A DNA stretch of 21,730 nt from a virus. This document shows positions 5,256 to 12,608 of the stretch, one piece after another (positions within the stretch are counted from its first letter, which is position 1; each line of letters begins with the position of its first letter). The DNA lies in IMG/VR virus record IMGVR_UViG_3300010403_000061, positions 1-21,730 of that record; one strand, given 5' to 3'. The notes under the pieces were generated by a model. It ran no database searches. It was not told the origin of the DNA and saw only the letters and a list, made by a program, of their open reading frames with translations. The position numbers were made by a program, and so were the translations under genes.

Positions 5256-7070
5256 ATGGCTGCATCTGAACCCATCGGTAAATTAAAAGAAGCTCAACAA
5301 GTGAAACGCTGGCAGGACCGCCTAGCGGTTTCCCGGCGCTGGCTTGACCAAACAGCGGAAAACGAACGCTGGAAGATGTATTTGGATGAGCTGGAAGGTA
5401 AATACGACGTGGTTCTGGGGAATGTTCAGGTTCCGCCTATCGGTGAGATCTTTGCTTACCGGGACGCGGCTATCGCCAATCTTTACTTTAAAGACCCCTA
5501 TATCGCGGTCAACGCCAAAAAAGACGCAACCATTTTAAGTGCTTACATTCTAGAAGCTGGCGTTAATCATCTTTGGGGCGAACTTAACCTTAAAAGCGAG
5601 CTAGAGCTAGAAATCTCCGACACGATCATGGTCGGTCATGGCTGGAACAAGGTGGGGAACAATACCAAGACGGCCGGTACAGGCCAGAACCTCCAGATTG
5701 TAGAAGACAACATCTACGCTAACCGGGTCAGCTGGCAAGACATGACCATGAACGTAGGGTGCAAGCGGCCCACCTACGACAACATCTGGATTGCACAGCG
5801 CATCTACAAACCCACTGAACAGGTTAAGAAGCAATACGGCGCTCGCGCTAAAGATTTAAACGGATCCACCTATCCTTCTTTAGACCAAAAATACATGAAG
5901 AACATCCTCTACAAAGAGGATTTCAATTATTCAGCTATTCAAGAGATTTGGGACAAAGAAGACCGGATGATCTATACGGTCTGCGACGAGATGATTGATA
6001 AATATCTAGAAGATCCCAAGCCATGGCCAGAGTACATGGATAATTTCCCCTATCAATTTCTGAGCTTCCATGACCTCCCAGACAAAGCTTACCCGCAATC
6101 CGATATCGCTGCCTGGAATCCCCAAGTCCTAGAGAAGATCAAGCTGTTCACGATGATGCTCAACTTTGCCAAACGCTGGAATCGGCAGATGATGATGAAG
6201 AAGGGGACGCTTAACCTTCAAGAGTTAGACAAATTTGAGAAGGGGATCGAAGGATCGATCTTGCTGGCGGCAACGACTGGAGACATCCAGCAGGCCGTGA
6301 AGATGCTGGATTGGGGTTCGATGCCGCCAGATTTCTACATCTTGTTAGACCGCCTGGATGCCTTGATTGACCGGATCCGTGGTCAATCCCAATTTCAGCA
6401 AGGCGGCGTCACCAAGACGGCGACACGGACGGAAGGGGAACTTCAGCTTATTAAAAGCGGGGCTGACGCCCGTACTGACCGTAAACAAGACCGGATCGAA
6501 ACCCACTGTGAGAACATCGCCAGAAACCTTGTTATGCAGATGAAAAATAACTTTGACGTGGAATACATAGCCAAGATCACGGGCAAAGAACCCCCAGAAA
6601 TCATCCAAGCTTTCCAAGCGCAGGGCATCTATGACCCAGCTTCCAGGACTATCAAGTTCAATATGGATGACATTAAGGGCGAATTTGATGTGTCAATCAA
6701 GATGGGTTCGACGCTCCCGCTCAATAAAGAGAACCGCGACCGGGTCTTAAGCAACGTTCTCCAGCAATCTATCCCCTTAGCCGCGGCTCCTAGCATCCCG
6801 CCCTTTATCGCCGAAATTATCAAAGAACAACTTCAGGACTTCGATATTAAAGGCCTAGAGACAGCCTTTGAAGATCAGCAAAAATCCAATGAAGCTAAAT
6901 CGCAAGCTGAAGCTCAAACCACCCAGATTGAAGAAGGCAAAGTTCAAGCTGAAACAGCGAAGCGGCAAGCCCAAGCCCAAGACATTCAGTTGGATTCACT
7001 GATTAAAGGCGTCCAGGCAGCCGGTAAAGCGACGGGTCAATTATTGCCAGAGGAGTCATTAACTAAATGA
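5256..7070 (+). CDS. Portal protein
   Basis: It forms the dodecameric channel at the capsid vertex through which DNA is packed and released. It is 604 aa, within the range of podovirus portals. A stop (5250-5252) lies two codons before ATG 5256, fixing the start. The N-terminal region is helical (ERWKMYLDELEGKYD), followed by a mixed core with PPIGEIFAYRDAAIANLYFKDP and the wing-like stretch SWQDMTMNVGC. In the final 90 residues a Gln/Ala/Lys-rich coiled coil (NEAKSQAEAQTTQIEEGKVQ) resembles the barrel tail of P22-type portals. The order terminase, portal, scaffold, capsid supports the call. The TGA overlaps the next ATG (ATGA). Confidence 0.9.
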   Translation: MAASEPIGKLKEAQQVKRWQDRLAVSRRWLDQTAENERWKMYLDELEGKYDVVLGNVQVPPIGEIFAYRDAAIANLYFKDPYIAVNAKKDATILSAYILEAGVNHLWGELNLKSELELEISDTIMVGHGWNKVGNNTKTAGTGQNLQIVEDNIYANRVSWQDMTMNVGCKRPTYDNIWIAQRIYKPTEQVKKQYGARAKDLNGSTYPSLDQKYMKNILYKEDFNYSAIQEIWDKEDRMIYTVCDEMIDKYLEDPKPWPEYMDNFPYQFLSFHDLPDKAYPQSDIAAWNPQVLEKIKLFTMMLNFAKRWNRQMMMKKGTLNLQELDKFEKGIEGSILLAATTGDIQQAVKMLDWGSMPPDFYILLDRLDALIDRIRGQSQFQQGGVTKTATRTEGELQLIKSGADARTDRKQDRIETHCENIARNLVMQMKNNFDVEYIAKITGKEPPEIIQAFQAQGIYDPASRTIKFNMDDIKGEFDVSIKMGSTLPLNKENRDRVLSNVLQQSIPLAAAPSIPPFIAEIIKEQLQDFDIKGLETAFEDQQKSNEAKSQAEAQTTQIEEGKVQAETAKRQAQAQDIQLDSLIKGVQAAGKATGQLLPEESLTK

Positions 7071-7447
7071 GTGTGTGTACCAATTGCGGCAATCAAAACG
7101 CCTACCACACGCGATCTTGGTATGACGCAAAGCTAGAGCGCATAGAACAGATTTGTAACGGTTGCGGGTTAGACGGAGCAGGCGAATTTGTCCCTGATGT
7201 CTATTTGCCCAAAACGGGCATGACGTTCCAGGCCTTATGTGGGAAAGACGGTAAACCGATTCCCATACAGAGTAAGCGCCATAAGCTTGACGTGATGAAT
7301 TCATTGGGATTAAGAGAACACCCTGATCGGCTCAAGGGACAAAACTGGATTGAAGGATCTAGAGATTATCGGAAGAAGAATTTTGAAGAAGCGAGGCCCA
7401 AGATTAGAGAGGCCTATAAACAGTACCTCAAACGGAAAGGCTCCTAA
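7067..7447 (+). CDS. Zinc-ribbon protein between portal and scaffold, 126 aa
   Basis: It starts in an ATGA overlap with the portal gene. Cys4/Cys7 (CTNC) and Cys30/Cys33 (CNGC) form a zinc ribbon. Then come PDVYL (43-47) and KPIPIQSKRHKLDVMNSLGL, with a basic C-terminal tail. Proteins of this layout are common in tailed phages next to portal genes; the 'CxxC...CxxC...PDVYF, then GK-x-I-x-S-[KR]-x-H-K-x-x-x-[ML]' pattern is familiar to me, but its role is not assigned. It could be a head assembly accessory or a regulator. The next ATG begins 1 nt after the stop. Confidence 0.7.
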   Translation: MSVCTNCGNQNAYHTRSWYDAKLERIEQICNGCGLDGAGEFVPDVYLPKTGMTFQALCGKDGKPIPIQSKRHKLDVMNSLGLREHPDRLKGQNWIEGSRDYRKKNFEEARPKIREAYKQYLKRKGS

Positions 7448-7448
7448 T

Positions 7449-7610
7449 ATGAAAGACAACCCATTAGCGCAAGCCGTTAGAAATTCTAAGCCTGCTCAAT
7501 TTGATATGGCTCGAATGATGCAACTGATTGAAGAAATTCATCAGGCCGTTGTTGAGCAACCGGAACAAAAGAATTCGGAAATCGTAACGACGCAGCAAAG
7601 TCACGTTTAA
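7449..7610 (+). CDS. Small hypothetical protein, 53 aa
   Basis: The frame is open from 7350, but ATG 7449 is preferred: it lies 1 nt after the upstream stop and about 8 nt after GGAAAGG, and the extra residues overlap another gene. It is mostly helical (MARMMQLIEEIHQAVVEQ) with a short polar tail. Placed just before the scaffold, it might be a small head-assembly peptide. No family is recognised. Confidence 0.55.
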   Translation: MKDNPLAQAVRNSKPAQFDMARMMQLIEEIHQAVVEQPEQKNSEIVTTQQSHV

Positions 7611-7624
7611 AAGGAGATTCCAAT

Positions 7625-8515
7625 ATGTCAGACACCGCAGTAGCCAGCCCGACACCTGAAGTGCAAACGGCGAACCCGGCAACGGAACCCGTCCAAACTC
7701 AAGGTACGGCTCCAGCTCAAGGAAGCGAAGCCCCGGCGGCGGCACCTTCCTCAGAGTCATTTTTCAACGGTGACCCTAATAGCCTCCCACCGGAACTTAA
7801 GCCGGCGTATGAAAACATGCTTAAGGACTACAAACAAAAAACGCAGTCCATAGCCGAAGCGAAGAAAAAGGCCGAAAGCTACGACAAGATCAGTAAAGAT
7901 CCTCGATTCGTCGAGTATTGGAATGGTCTGAATCGTCAGGAAAAAGCCGAGTATCGAGAACAGAAAGCAGCCGTTGAGAAGAAGATTGGCGAGAAGATAA
8001 CTGACGAAGAATTCCAGAAGGGTTTCACAGACAAGGAATCATTCTTGGCTATGCAGGAGCGAATCGCTCAGCATGTTCTGGAAAAGTCTCAAAAGAAGAT
8101 CGAGGAATTGGAGCAGTTTAAAACGGTGACGGAAGCCGCCAATATCGTCGAAGCTTTTGCGACTGAAATCGGGGAAGATAAAAAACCTATCCGCCCGGAC
8201 TTCTATGACTTGGATAGCGATGGCCTGATTAGCGGTTATTTGCAAGTAAATGCCAGACCTGGCATGAACCCGCAAGAATACCGCGATCAATTAGATCAGG
8301 CTTACAACTGGTCAAAGCAGATGACCCAGAAGTATTACGAAAAGGGCCGTCAAGACGCTTTGGCTCGTATCCAACAAAAAGCAGCGACTTCCACTAACCC
8401 TCCGACCAATGCGGCTAAGGGTGCTTATACAGGCCCTAATCCGAAGACGCTTTCTGTGCGTGAAGCTATGGAGATGGCCAAAAAAGGTCAGCGCGTTCCA
8501 CAGAATCATGACTAG
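7625..8515 (+). CDS. Scaffolding protein
   Basis: It directs capsid shell assembly and is absent from mature particles. It is 296 aa with an AAAAGGAG ribosome site. The N-terminal 48 residues are Pro/Ala/Thr-rich and disordered. Residues about 60-170 are strongly helical and charged (AEAKKKAESYDKI, REQKAAVEKKIGEKITDEEF, EKSQKKIEELEQF). A helical domain follows, and the tail TLSVREAMEMAKKGQRVPQ is basic and could bind coat. The acidic/Gln-rich composition, coiled-coil middle and position just before the major capsid gene are all characteristic of scaffolds, which are known for low sequence conservation. No protease motif is seen. The call rests on composition and position. Confidence 0.8.
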   Translation: MSDTAVASPTPEVQTANPATEPVQTQGTAPAQGSEAPAAAPSSESFFNGDPNSLPPELKPAYENMLKDYKQKTQSIAEAKKKAESYDKISKDPRFVEYWNGLNRQEKAEYREQKAAVEKKIGEKITDEEFQKGFTDKESFLAMQERIAQHVLEKSQKKIEELEQFKTVTEAANIVEAFATEIGEDKKPIRPDFYDLDSDGLISGYLQVNARPGMNPQEYRDQLDQAYNWSKQMTQKYYEKGRQDALARIQQKAATSTNPPTNAAKGAYTGPNPKTLSVREAMEMAKKGQRVPQNHD

Positions 8516-8526
8516 GGGGAAATAAT

Positions 8527-9501
8527 ATGGCAGCTCCACTTCTACAAAATTATGGCCCAGGGAATGTTGACGAACTCTTAACAACGAGTTTGGTCAATAT
8601 GATCCCCGGCATTCGCGACAACGTCTTTAAGTCAAATCCCGTCTTCAAATGGTTATACGAAGGCAAGGGTGGCGGAAAGATGCGTAAAAAGGGCGGTGCG
8701 GCTCTCTCACATGCAGAAATGTATGCGAAGAATACCACGGCCTTAGCGTACCAACGCTATGACTTGTTAGATACGACTCCTCAAGACGGTCTCACTCGTG
8801 ATCAATGGTCTTGGGCGCAATACGCCGCTACGGTCACCATCGACGGCTTCACGGAACGTGTAGCCAACGCGGGAGACTCCAAGCTGGAAGACTTGCTCGA
8901 AGCCAAGAAGATGCAGGCGGAAGAAAGCCTCTCTTTATTGCTCGAACAGGATATGTTTGCGGCTACTGCTGTCTCTAAGCACATCGAACCCTTAACCACA
9001 ATCGTTGCTACTTCTGGAACGGTTGGAGGTATCAATGGAACGACTAACACTTGGTGGCAGGCATGTGCAGCGACTTCTTCGGGCTCATTCGCAGCGCAAG
9101 GACGTTCTGACTTGACCAACGCATGGAACCTGGTTTCTGTCCAGAATCCTATCGGTGGCCCGGAAATGATCGTTTCCGATCAGACTTCGTTCCAAGCCTA
9201 TGAAGCAAGCTTAGTATCTCAAGAGCGCTTCACTAACAACAAACTGGTCGATATCGGTATTGAGAACCTGGAATTCAAAGCGACTCCCTGGACGTGGTCT
9301 CCGCAGGCTACCTCGGGCGTCATTTACTTGCTGCATTCTAAGGGCCTTGAATTCGTTGTGAATTCGGATACCGACTTCATGACAACCGACTTCGTAACTC
9401 CGACGAACCAAGATGCGCGAACCGCCAAGATCCTTTTGGCCTGTGCGCTCATGTCTGGTAATCGCCGAAAGAACGCGAAACTAACTGGCGTTACTGCCTA
9501 A
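8527..9501 (+). CDS. Major capsid protein
   Basis: It forms the capsid shell. It is 324 aa with ribosome site GGGGGAAA upstream. It opens NYGPGNVDELLTTSLVNM, then IRDNVFKSNPVFKWLYEGKG and YDLLDTTPQDGLTRDQWSW. This pattern (GN-x-DE-LLTT, DN-x-F-x-x-NP, YD-x-LDTTPQDG) is familiar to me from HK97-fold coat proteins of phages with scaffold and portal genes in this order. A long helix follows, LEDLLEAKKMQAEESLSLLL (near 121-140), as expected for the spine helix. The C-terminal half is beta-rich and ends NRRKNAKLTGVTA. No protease domain is attached, consistent with a separate scaffold. Decoration-like genes follow. Confidence 0.85.
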   Translation: MAAPLLQNYGPGNVDELLTTSLVNMIPGIRDNVFKSNPVFKWLYEGKGGGKMRKKGGAALSHAEMYAKNTTALAYQRYDLLDTTPQDGLTRDQWSWAQYAATVTIDGFTERVANAGDSKLEDLLEAKKMQAEESLSLLLEQDMFAATAVSKHIEPLTTIVATSGTVGGINGTTNTWWQACAATSSGSFAAQGRSDLTNAWNLVSVQNPIGGPEMIVSDQTSFQAYEASLVSQERFTNNKLVDIGIENLEFKATPWTWSPQATSGVIYLLHSKGLEFVVNSDTDFMTTDFVTPTNQDARTAKILLACALMSGNRRKNAKLTGVTA

Positions 9502-9514
9502 TAGGAGGTAGTTC

Positions 9515-9751
9515 ATGGCTTCTTTAAGAACACCTACTTCACGCGACGGGGGACAAGGGATTTTCGACATCTTGAAAATTCCAGCCTGCGTTACAGGGGA
9601 CACGGTTAGTTATAAGAACAATGTTTGTGGATGGATCGTCGTGAATCGAACGACAACTGATGCGGTGACGGCTACTTATAGCGCCACGACTCAGTTGTTC
9701 ACGATCACGGTAGCCAATACACCGGACATTGATCTTTACGTCATCGGATAA
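9515..9751 (+). CDS. Small beta-rich head protein, 78 aa
   Basis: AGGAGG lies 7 nt before the ATG, one of the strongest ribosome sites here, suggesting high expression. After a polar start the protein alternates beta strands (ACVTGDTVSYKNNVCGWIVV, TATYSATTQLFTITVANTPD). Two cysteines, at about 25 and 38, could pair. The position directly after the major capsid gene and the high expected yield fit a minor head or decoration protein. There is no motif, so the role is inferred from context. Confidence 0.55.
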   Translation: MASLRTPTSRDGGQGIFDILKIPACVTGDTVSYKNNVCGWIVVNRTTTDAVTATYSATTQLFTITVANTPDIDLYVIG

Positions 9752-9825
9752 GTGCTCGTTATGGGCGAAGGACCGGAGGGCGAAAGCTCCAAGTTACAGC
9801 CTAGCGACGCTAAGGGAGACTCAAA
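9752..9825 (+). promoter_or_regulatory. Leader with two small hairpins before a decoration-like gene
   Basis: GGAG (9775-9778) pairs with CTCC (9787-9790) around a loop ending CGAAAG. CCTAGC (9800-9805) pairs with GCTAAGG (9809-9815), one A bulged, around a 3-nt loop. The second hairpin includes AAGG, the start of the ribosome site AAGGGAG (9812-9818) of the gene at 9826, so it may tune translation. GGGCGAA occurs twice, 15 nt apart. The evidence is weak. Confidence 0.3.
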
Positions 9826-10281
9826 ATGTTAATTCAACAATTAAACAGATCAGATGCAGAAAAGATTCAAATCATCGTTAAAAACGTTGATGGCGGCGGT
9901 TCGATTACAACCGGTATGGGCGCTGCAGTGGTCCAGGCCGGTGCGTCTATCGACGGAATTAGTTCTCTGCGATCCACGGCAGCCCTTTGGAAAGGGTTTG
10001 TCGGCGTAGCGCAACAGGACATTGCCATCAATGGCTTTGGTCTAGTGACCGCGTGGGGATTTGCGAATTCAGTCGCGATCTCAAACGTAGGGTCATCGAT
10101 CACGGTTACAAGGGGCGATTATCTGAAACCTGGCGCAGCGGCAGGGACATTCTTCAGCGGTCAAGCGGCTGACGAAACGCTCTCAACGTTGCTCTATCGC
10201 TCAGTTGTTGCTGCTACGACAGCCGTTGCTATATCGGCTGTGACCGATGGCGGCGTGTCAGGATTCGTTCGAGGTTTGTAA
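9826..10281 (+). CDS. Probable capsid decoration protein, 151 aa
   Basis: The protein is Gly/Ala/Ser-rich and beta-rich. It begins MLIQQLNRSDAEKIQIIVKN, then VDGGGSITTGMGAAV, a central KGFVGVAQQDIAINGFGLVTAWGFANSVAI and SSITVTRGDYLKPGAAAGTFF near the end. The layout (N-terminal AEK-[IV]-x-[IV]-[IV]-x-x-NV-x-G, then 'VGVA...IA.NG.GLV...GF..SV', then 'GDYL.PG') resembles, from memory, small beta-barrel head-decoration proteins. They bind the outside of the capsid lattice. The only ribosome site, AAGGGAG, is partly inside a hairpin. The next gene begins right after its TAA. Confidence 0.6.
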   Translation: MLIQQLNRSDAEKIQIIVKNVDGGGSITTGMGAAVVQAGASIDGISSLRSTAALWKGFVGVAQQDIAINGFGLVTAWGFANSVAISNVGSSITVTRGDYLKPGAAAGTFFSGQAADETLSTLLYRSVVAATTAVAISAVTDGGVSGFVRGL

Positions 10282-10545
10282 ATGACTCAAGCCGAAATTG
10301 TAAACGCTCTTTTAAAAGGGCTGGGATTGAAGCCTACACGGTATCTCTTCCGGTGGAGCCCTTTGCTAAAGAATCCGTTTCATTTCGACTTGTTAGAAGT
10401 TATGCGGTGTGACTCCGATGGGGAGGTGATGACCTATAAAAAGGCAGCATCTCCCCTCGGAGAACACGCTGCTCATAAGATTAAAAGTCCGGGTCGGTTT
10501 AGTTTCTGGGATCTGTTACTAGTCCAACTAAGGGTTATTGAATGA
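10282..10545 (+). CDS. Small hypothetical protein, 87 aa
   Basis: The ATG immediately follows the TAA of the preceding gene, and the gene ends in an ATGA overlap with the next, so it is embedded in the transcript. It opens MTQAEIVNALLKGLGLK. The middle (WSPLLKNPFHFDLLEVM) is aromatic-rich, and the end FSFWDLLLVQLRVIE is hydrophobic and may be helical. No domain is recognised. It stands between the head genes and the glycosyltransferase cassette, so it could belong to either. Confidence 0.55.
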   Translation: MTQAEIVNALLKGLGLKPTRYLFRWSPLLKNPFHFDLLEVMRCDSDGEVMTYKKAASPLGEHAAHKIKSPGRFSFWDLLLVQLRVIE

Positions 10546-11327
10546 CACGTATTGTCCAATCGGAACAATTACAACCTAAAGAAGAAGGCGTTATTCGCGT
10601 TCTGATTGGGTTGCCCCATGAGGGGATGACCGGCTCAGAAGCCTATACCAATCGCCTTCACAATTTTATGGAGCTAGGAAAGTTAGAGGAGCGCGGCAGA
10701 TTCTTAAAAGAGAATCCTCGATTTGAATTCCTCCAGTACACCTGTGGCCGGATGCACGTATTCTTTGCGCGCGAAGAGATGGCTAAACAGGCTATCGCGT
10801 CTGACTGTGATTATCTCTTCATGATCGATGATGACATGATTTGTCCCGACAACCTCTTTGAGAAGCTCTACGAAGCTGATAAGCCCATCATAGCCCCACT
10901 TGCCTTTACGCGGAACTTTCCTCATAAACCCGTTATTTATGCCTGCATTGAAGGATGGGACGCGGTATCTCAGAAAGACTATTTCAGCAACTATGCGGTG
11001 ATGAATTATCCGAAGGATAAATTGCAGGAAGTGGATGCGGTGGGTTACGGTGCTGTCCTGATTAAGACGGAAGTATTAAAGGCCGTCGCTATGCCCAGAT
11101 TCATGAGCACTTGCGGAACAGGTGAAGACATTCTCTTTTGCTACAAGGCAAAAAAAGCCGGGTTTTCGACGTGGGTTGATACGCGTATTAAGCTGGGACA
11201 CGTTAGCCATCCCTTAATCGTTACGGAAGATTACGTTAAAGCGCAATGGAGTGCCCATGGCATGGAAGTAGAAAAGAACTATGGAGCACTTAAACCGAAA
11301 GAAGCCGTTTTGGTGCTGGGTGATTAG
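10542..11327 (+). CDS. GT-A-fold glycosyltransferase
   Basis: It is likely to move a sugar from a nucleotide-sugar donor to an acceptor, with a divalent metal. The 261-aa protein has the nucleotide-binding beta-alpha opening (VIRVLIGLP) and DYLFMIDDDMI with the metal-binding acidic triad Asp96-98. It also has VGYGAVLIKTEVL (167-179), GEDILFCYKAKKAGF (194-208) acting as the catalytic-base region, and DTRIKLGHV with His220 as a further metal ligand. The set fits GT2-type or related GT-A enzymes. The donor and acceptor cannot be read. It starts in an ATGA overlap, and its TAG is followed directly by the next ATG. It is the first of three linked sugar enzymes. Confidence 0.8.
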   Translation: MTRIVQSEQLQPKEEGVIRVLIGLPHEGMTGSEAYTNRLHNFMELGKLEERGRFLKENPRFEFLQYTCGRMHVFFAREEMAKQAIASDCDYLFMIDDDMICPDNLFEKLYEADKPIIAPLAFTRNFPHKPVIYACIEGWDAVSQKDYFSNYAVMNYPKDKLQEVDAVGYGAVLIKTEVLKAVAMPRFMSTCGTGEDILFCYKAKKAGFSTWVDTRIKLGHVSHPLIVTEDYVKAQWSAHGMEVEKNYGALKPKEAVLVLGD

Positions 11328-12608
11328 ATGAATCCGATTATCAGCGTGATTTTGCCTACATGGAACAATCCGCAGTATTTAACGCCATGTGTTCGCTCCA
11401 TCATGGATACAGGTCTATTAAATGGTCTGGGTGAAATCATTATTGTGAACAACGGGAAGCAGCCTATTAGAGAAGAGTTTGGGCATATAAAGGGCATAAC
11501 GGTTTTAGATCCTGGGGAAAACCTTGGCTGGGAAAAAGGCTTGGAACTAGGCGTTAAGCATTCCAAAGCCCCTTTTCTTTGCTTCCAAAACGATGACACG
11601 CATATCCCGATATCTAATGCGAATTTCTACATGCAATTGCTTTACCCGTTTAGTAACGCCAATGTTGCCGCGGTAGGTCCGATTACTACGGTAGCGGCGG
11701 GTTGGCATAGCATTTATCAGCGTTTCCCGCTAAAGACCCCTACCGAAGTGTCTTACCTGATTTTTTTCACGGCGATGATTCGCAGGGCGCATTATGACTT
11801 AGTTGGCGGAATCGATACATCATGCCCAGGCGGTGACGATTTAGATCTATCGATGAGACTCCGCAAGGCCGGCAAAAACTTGGTTCTAACGCCCCGAGCT
11901 TTCCTGATTCATCATGGCTTTAAGACCGGGGAACGGGTTAAAGGCGGCCCGGACAGCGATGGCGGCTGGAATTCACTCCAAATGCGAGACCGGACAAATC
12001 ATTATCTGATCGCTAAACATGGTTTCAAGTTCTATTGGGAAACGGTAAGAGGGCTTCAATATGGGACTCCAGAACCTTCAATAGATTTAGAGGGCAATGT
12101 AGTCAGGTCCATGGCGACGGAAGGCGATATTCTTGAACTTGGATGTGGTTATAGAAAGACAATTGAAAGCTCTTTAGGTATGGACATTATGCCTAAAGGG
12201 GAAACAATTCCGCATGTTCCGGGTGGCTATTCCGTAGCGGATGTAGTGGGGGATGTATCCAAACCTCTTCCCTTTAACGATTTTTCAAAAGACACCCTCA
12301 TCGCTAGGCATATTCTTGAGCACTGCGTGGATACCGTCTCTACTCTTAAAAATTGGAATCGCGTACTTCGGATGGGTGGCCGCATGATCATTGCCGTCCC
12401 CAATCAAGATTTGGGGAACATGATCCCATTAAATCCTGAGCACGTTCACGCCTTCACGCCAGAATCGTTAAAGAGCCTAATGGATTTATGCGGATTTAAG
12501 CAGATTGACTGTATTGATCCTAAAAACGGCGTGTCATTTGTGGGGTGCTACAAAAAGATTTTGCATATCGCTGGAGTCGAGAAAGAGATGGAGATGGCTC
12601 ATGGCTAG
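11328..12608 (+). CDS. GT2 glycosyltransferase fused to SAM methyltransferase
   Basis: It combines two enzymes in 426 aa. Residues about 4-200 are a GT2-type GT-A domain: ISVILPTWNNPQYL (5-18), EIIIVNNGK (36-44), LDPGENLGW (60-68), the metal motif QNDDTHIP (87-94) and the late GGDDLDLSMRLRKAG (168-182). Residues about 250-415 are a class I methyltransferase: the glycine-rich SAM-binding motif DILELGCG (267-274), GMDIMP (284-289), LPFNDFSKDTLIARHILEH (314-332, the post-SAM motif) and LRMGGRMIIAVPN (347-359). Sugar transfer and O- or N-methylation of the same glycan is a natural reading. Both domains look intact. It overlaps the next gene by 8 nt. Confidence 0.85.
   Translation: MNPIISVILPTWNNPQYLTPCVRSIMDTGLLNGLGEIIIVNNGKQPIREEFGHIKGITVLDPGENLGWEKGLELGVKHSKAPFLCFQNDDTHIPISNANFYMQLLYPFSNANVAAVGPITTVAAGWHSIYQRFPLKTPTEVSYLIFFTAMIRRAHYDLVGGIDTSCPGGDDLDLSMRLRKAGKNLVLTPRAFLIHHGFKTGERVKGGPDSDGGWNSLQMRDRTNHYLIAKHGFKFYWETVRGLQYGTPEPSIDLEGNVVRSMATEGDILELGCGYRKTIESSLGMDIMPKGETIPHVPGGYSVADVVGDVSKPLPFNDFSKDTLIARHILEHCVDTVSTLKNWNRVLRMGGRMIIAVPNQDLGNMIPLNPEHVHAFTPESLKSLMDLCGFKQIDCIDPKNGVSFVGCYKKILHIAGVEKEMEMAHG

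Noticed and set aside
7350-7448. Upstream extension of the 53-aa gene
   Set aside because: It lies over the zinc-ribbon gene in another frame; ATG 7449 follows a ribosome-like GGAAAGG.
12505-12600. Upstream extension of the CgeB-like gene
   Set aside because: It overlaps the methyltransferase domain in another frame; ATG 12601 has GGAG at good spacing.
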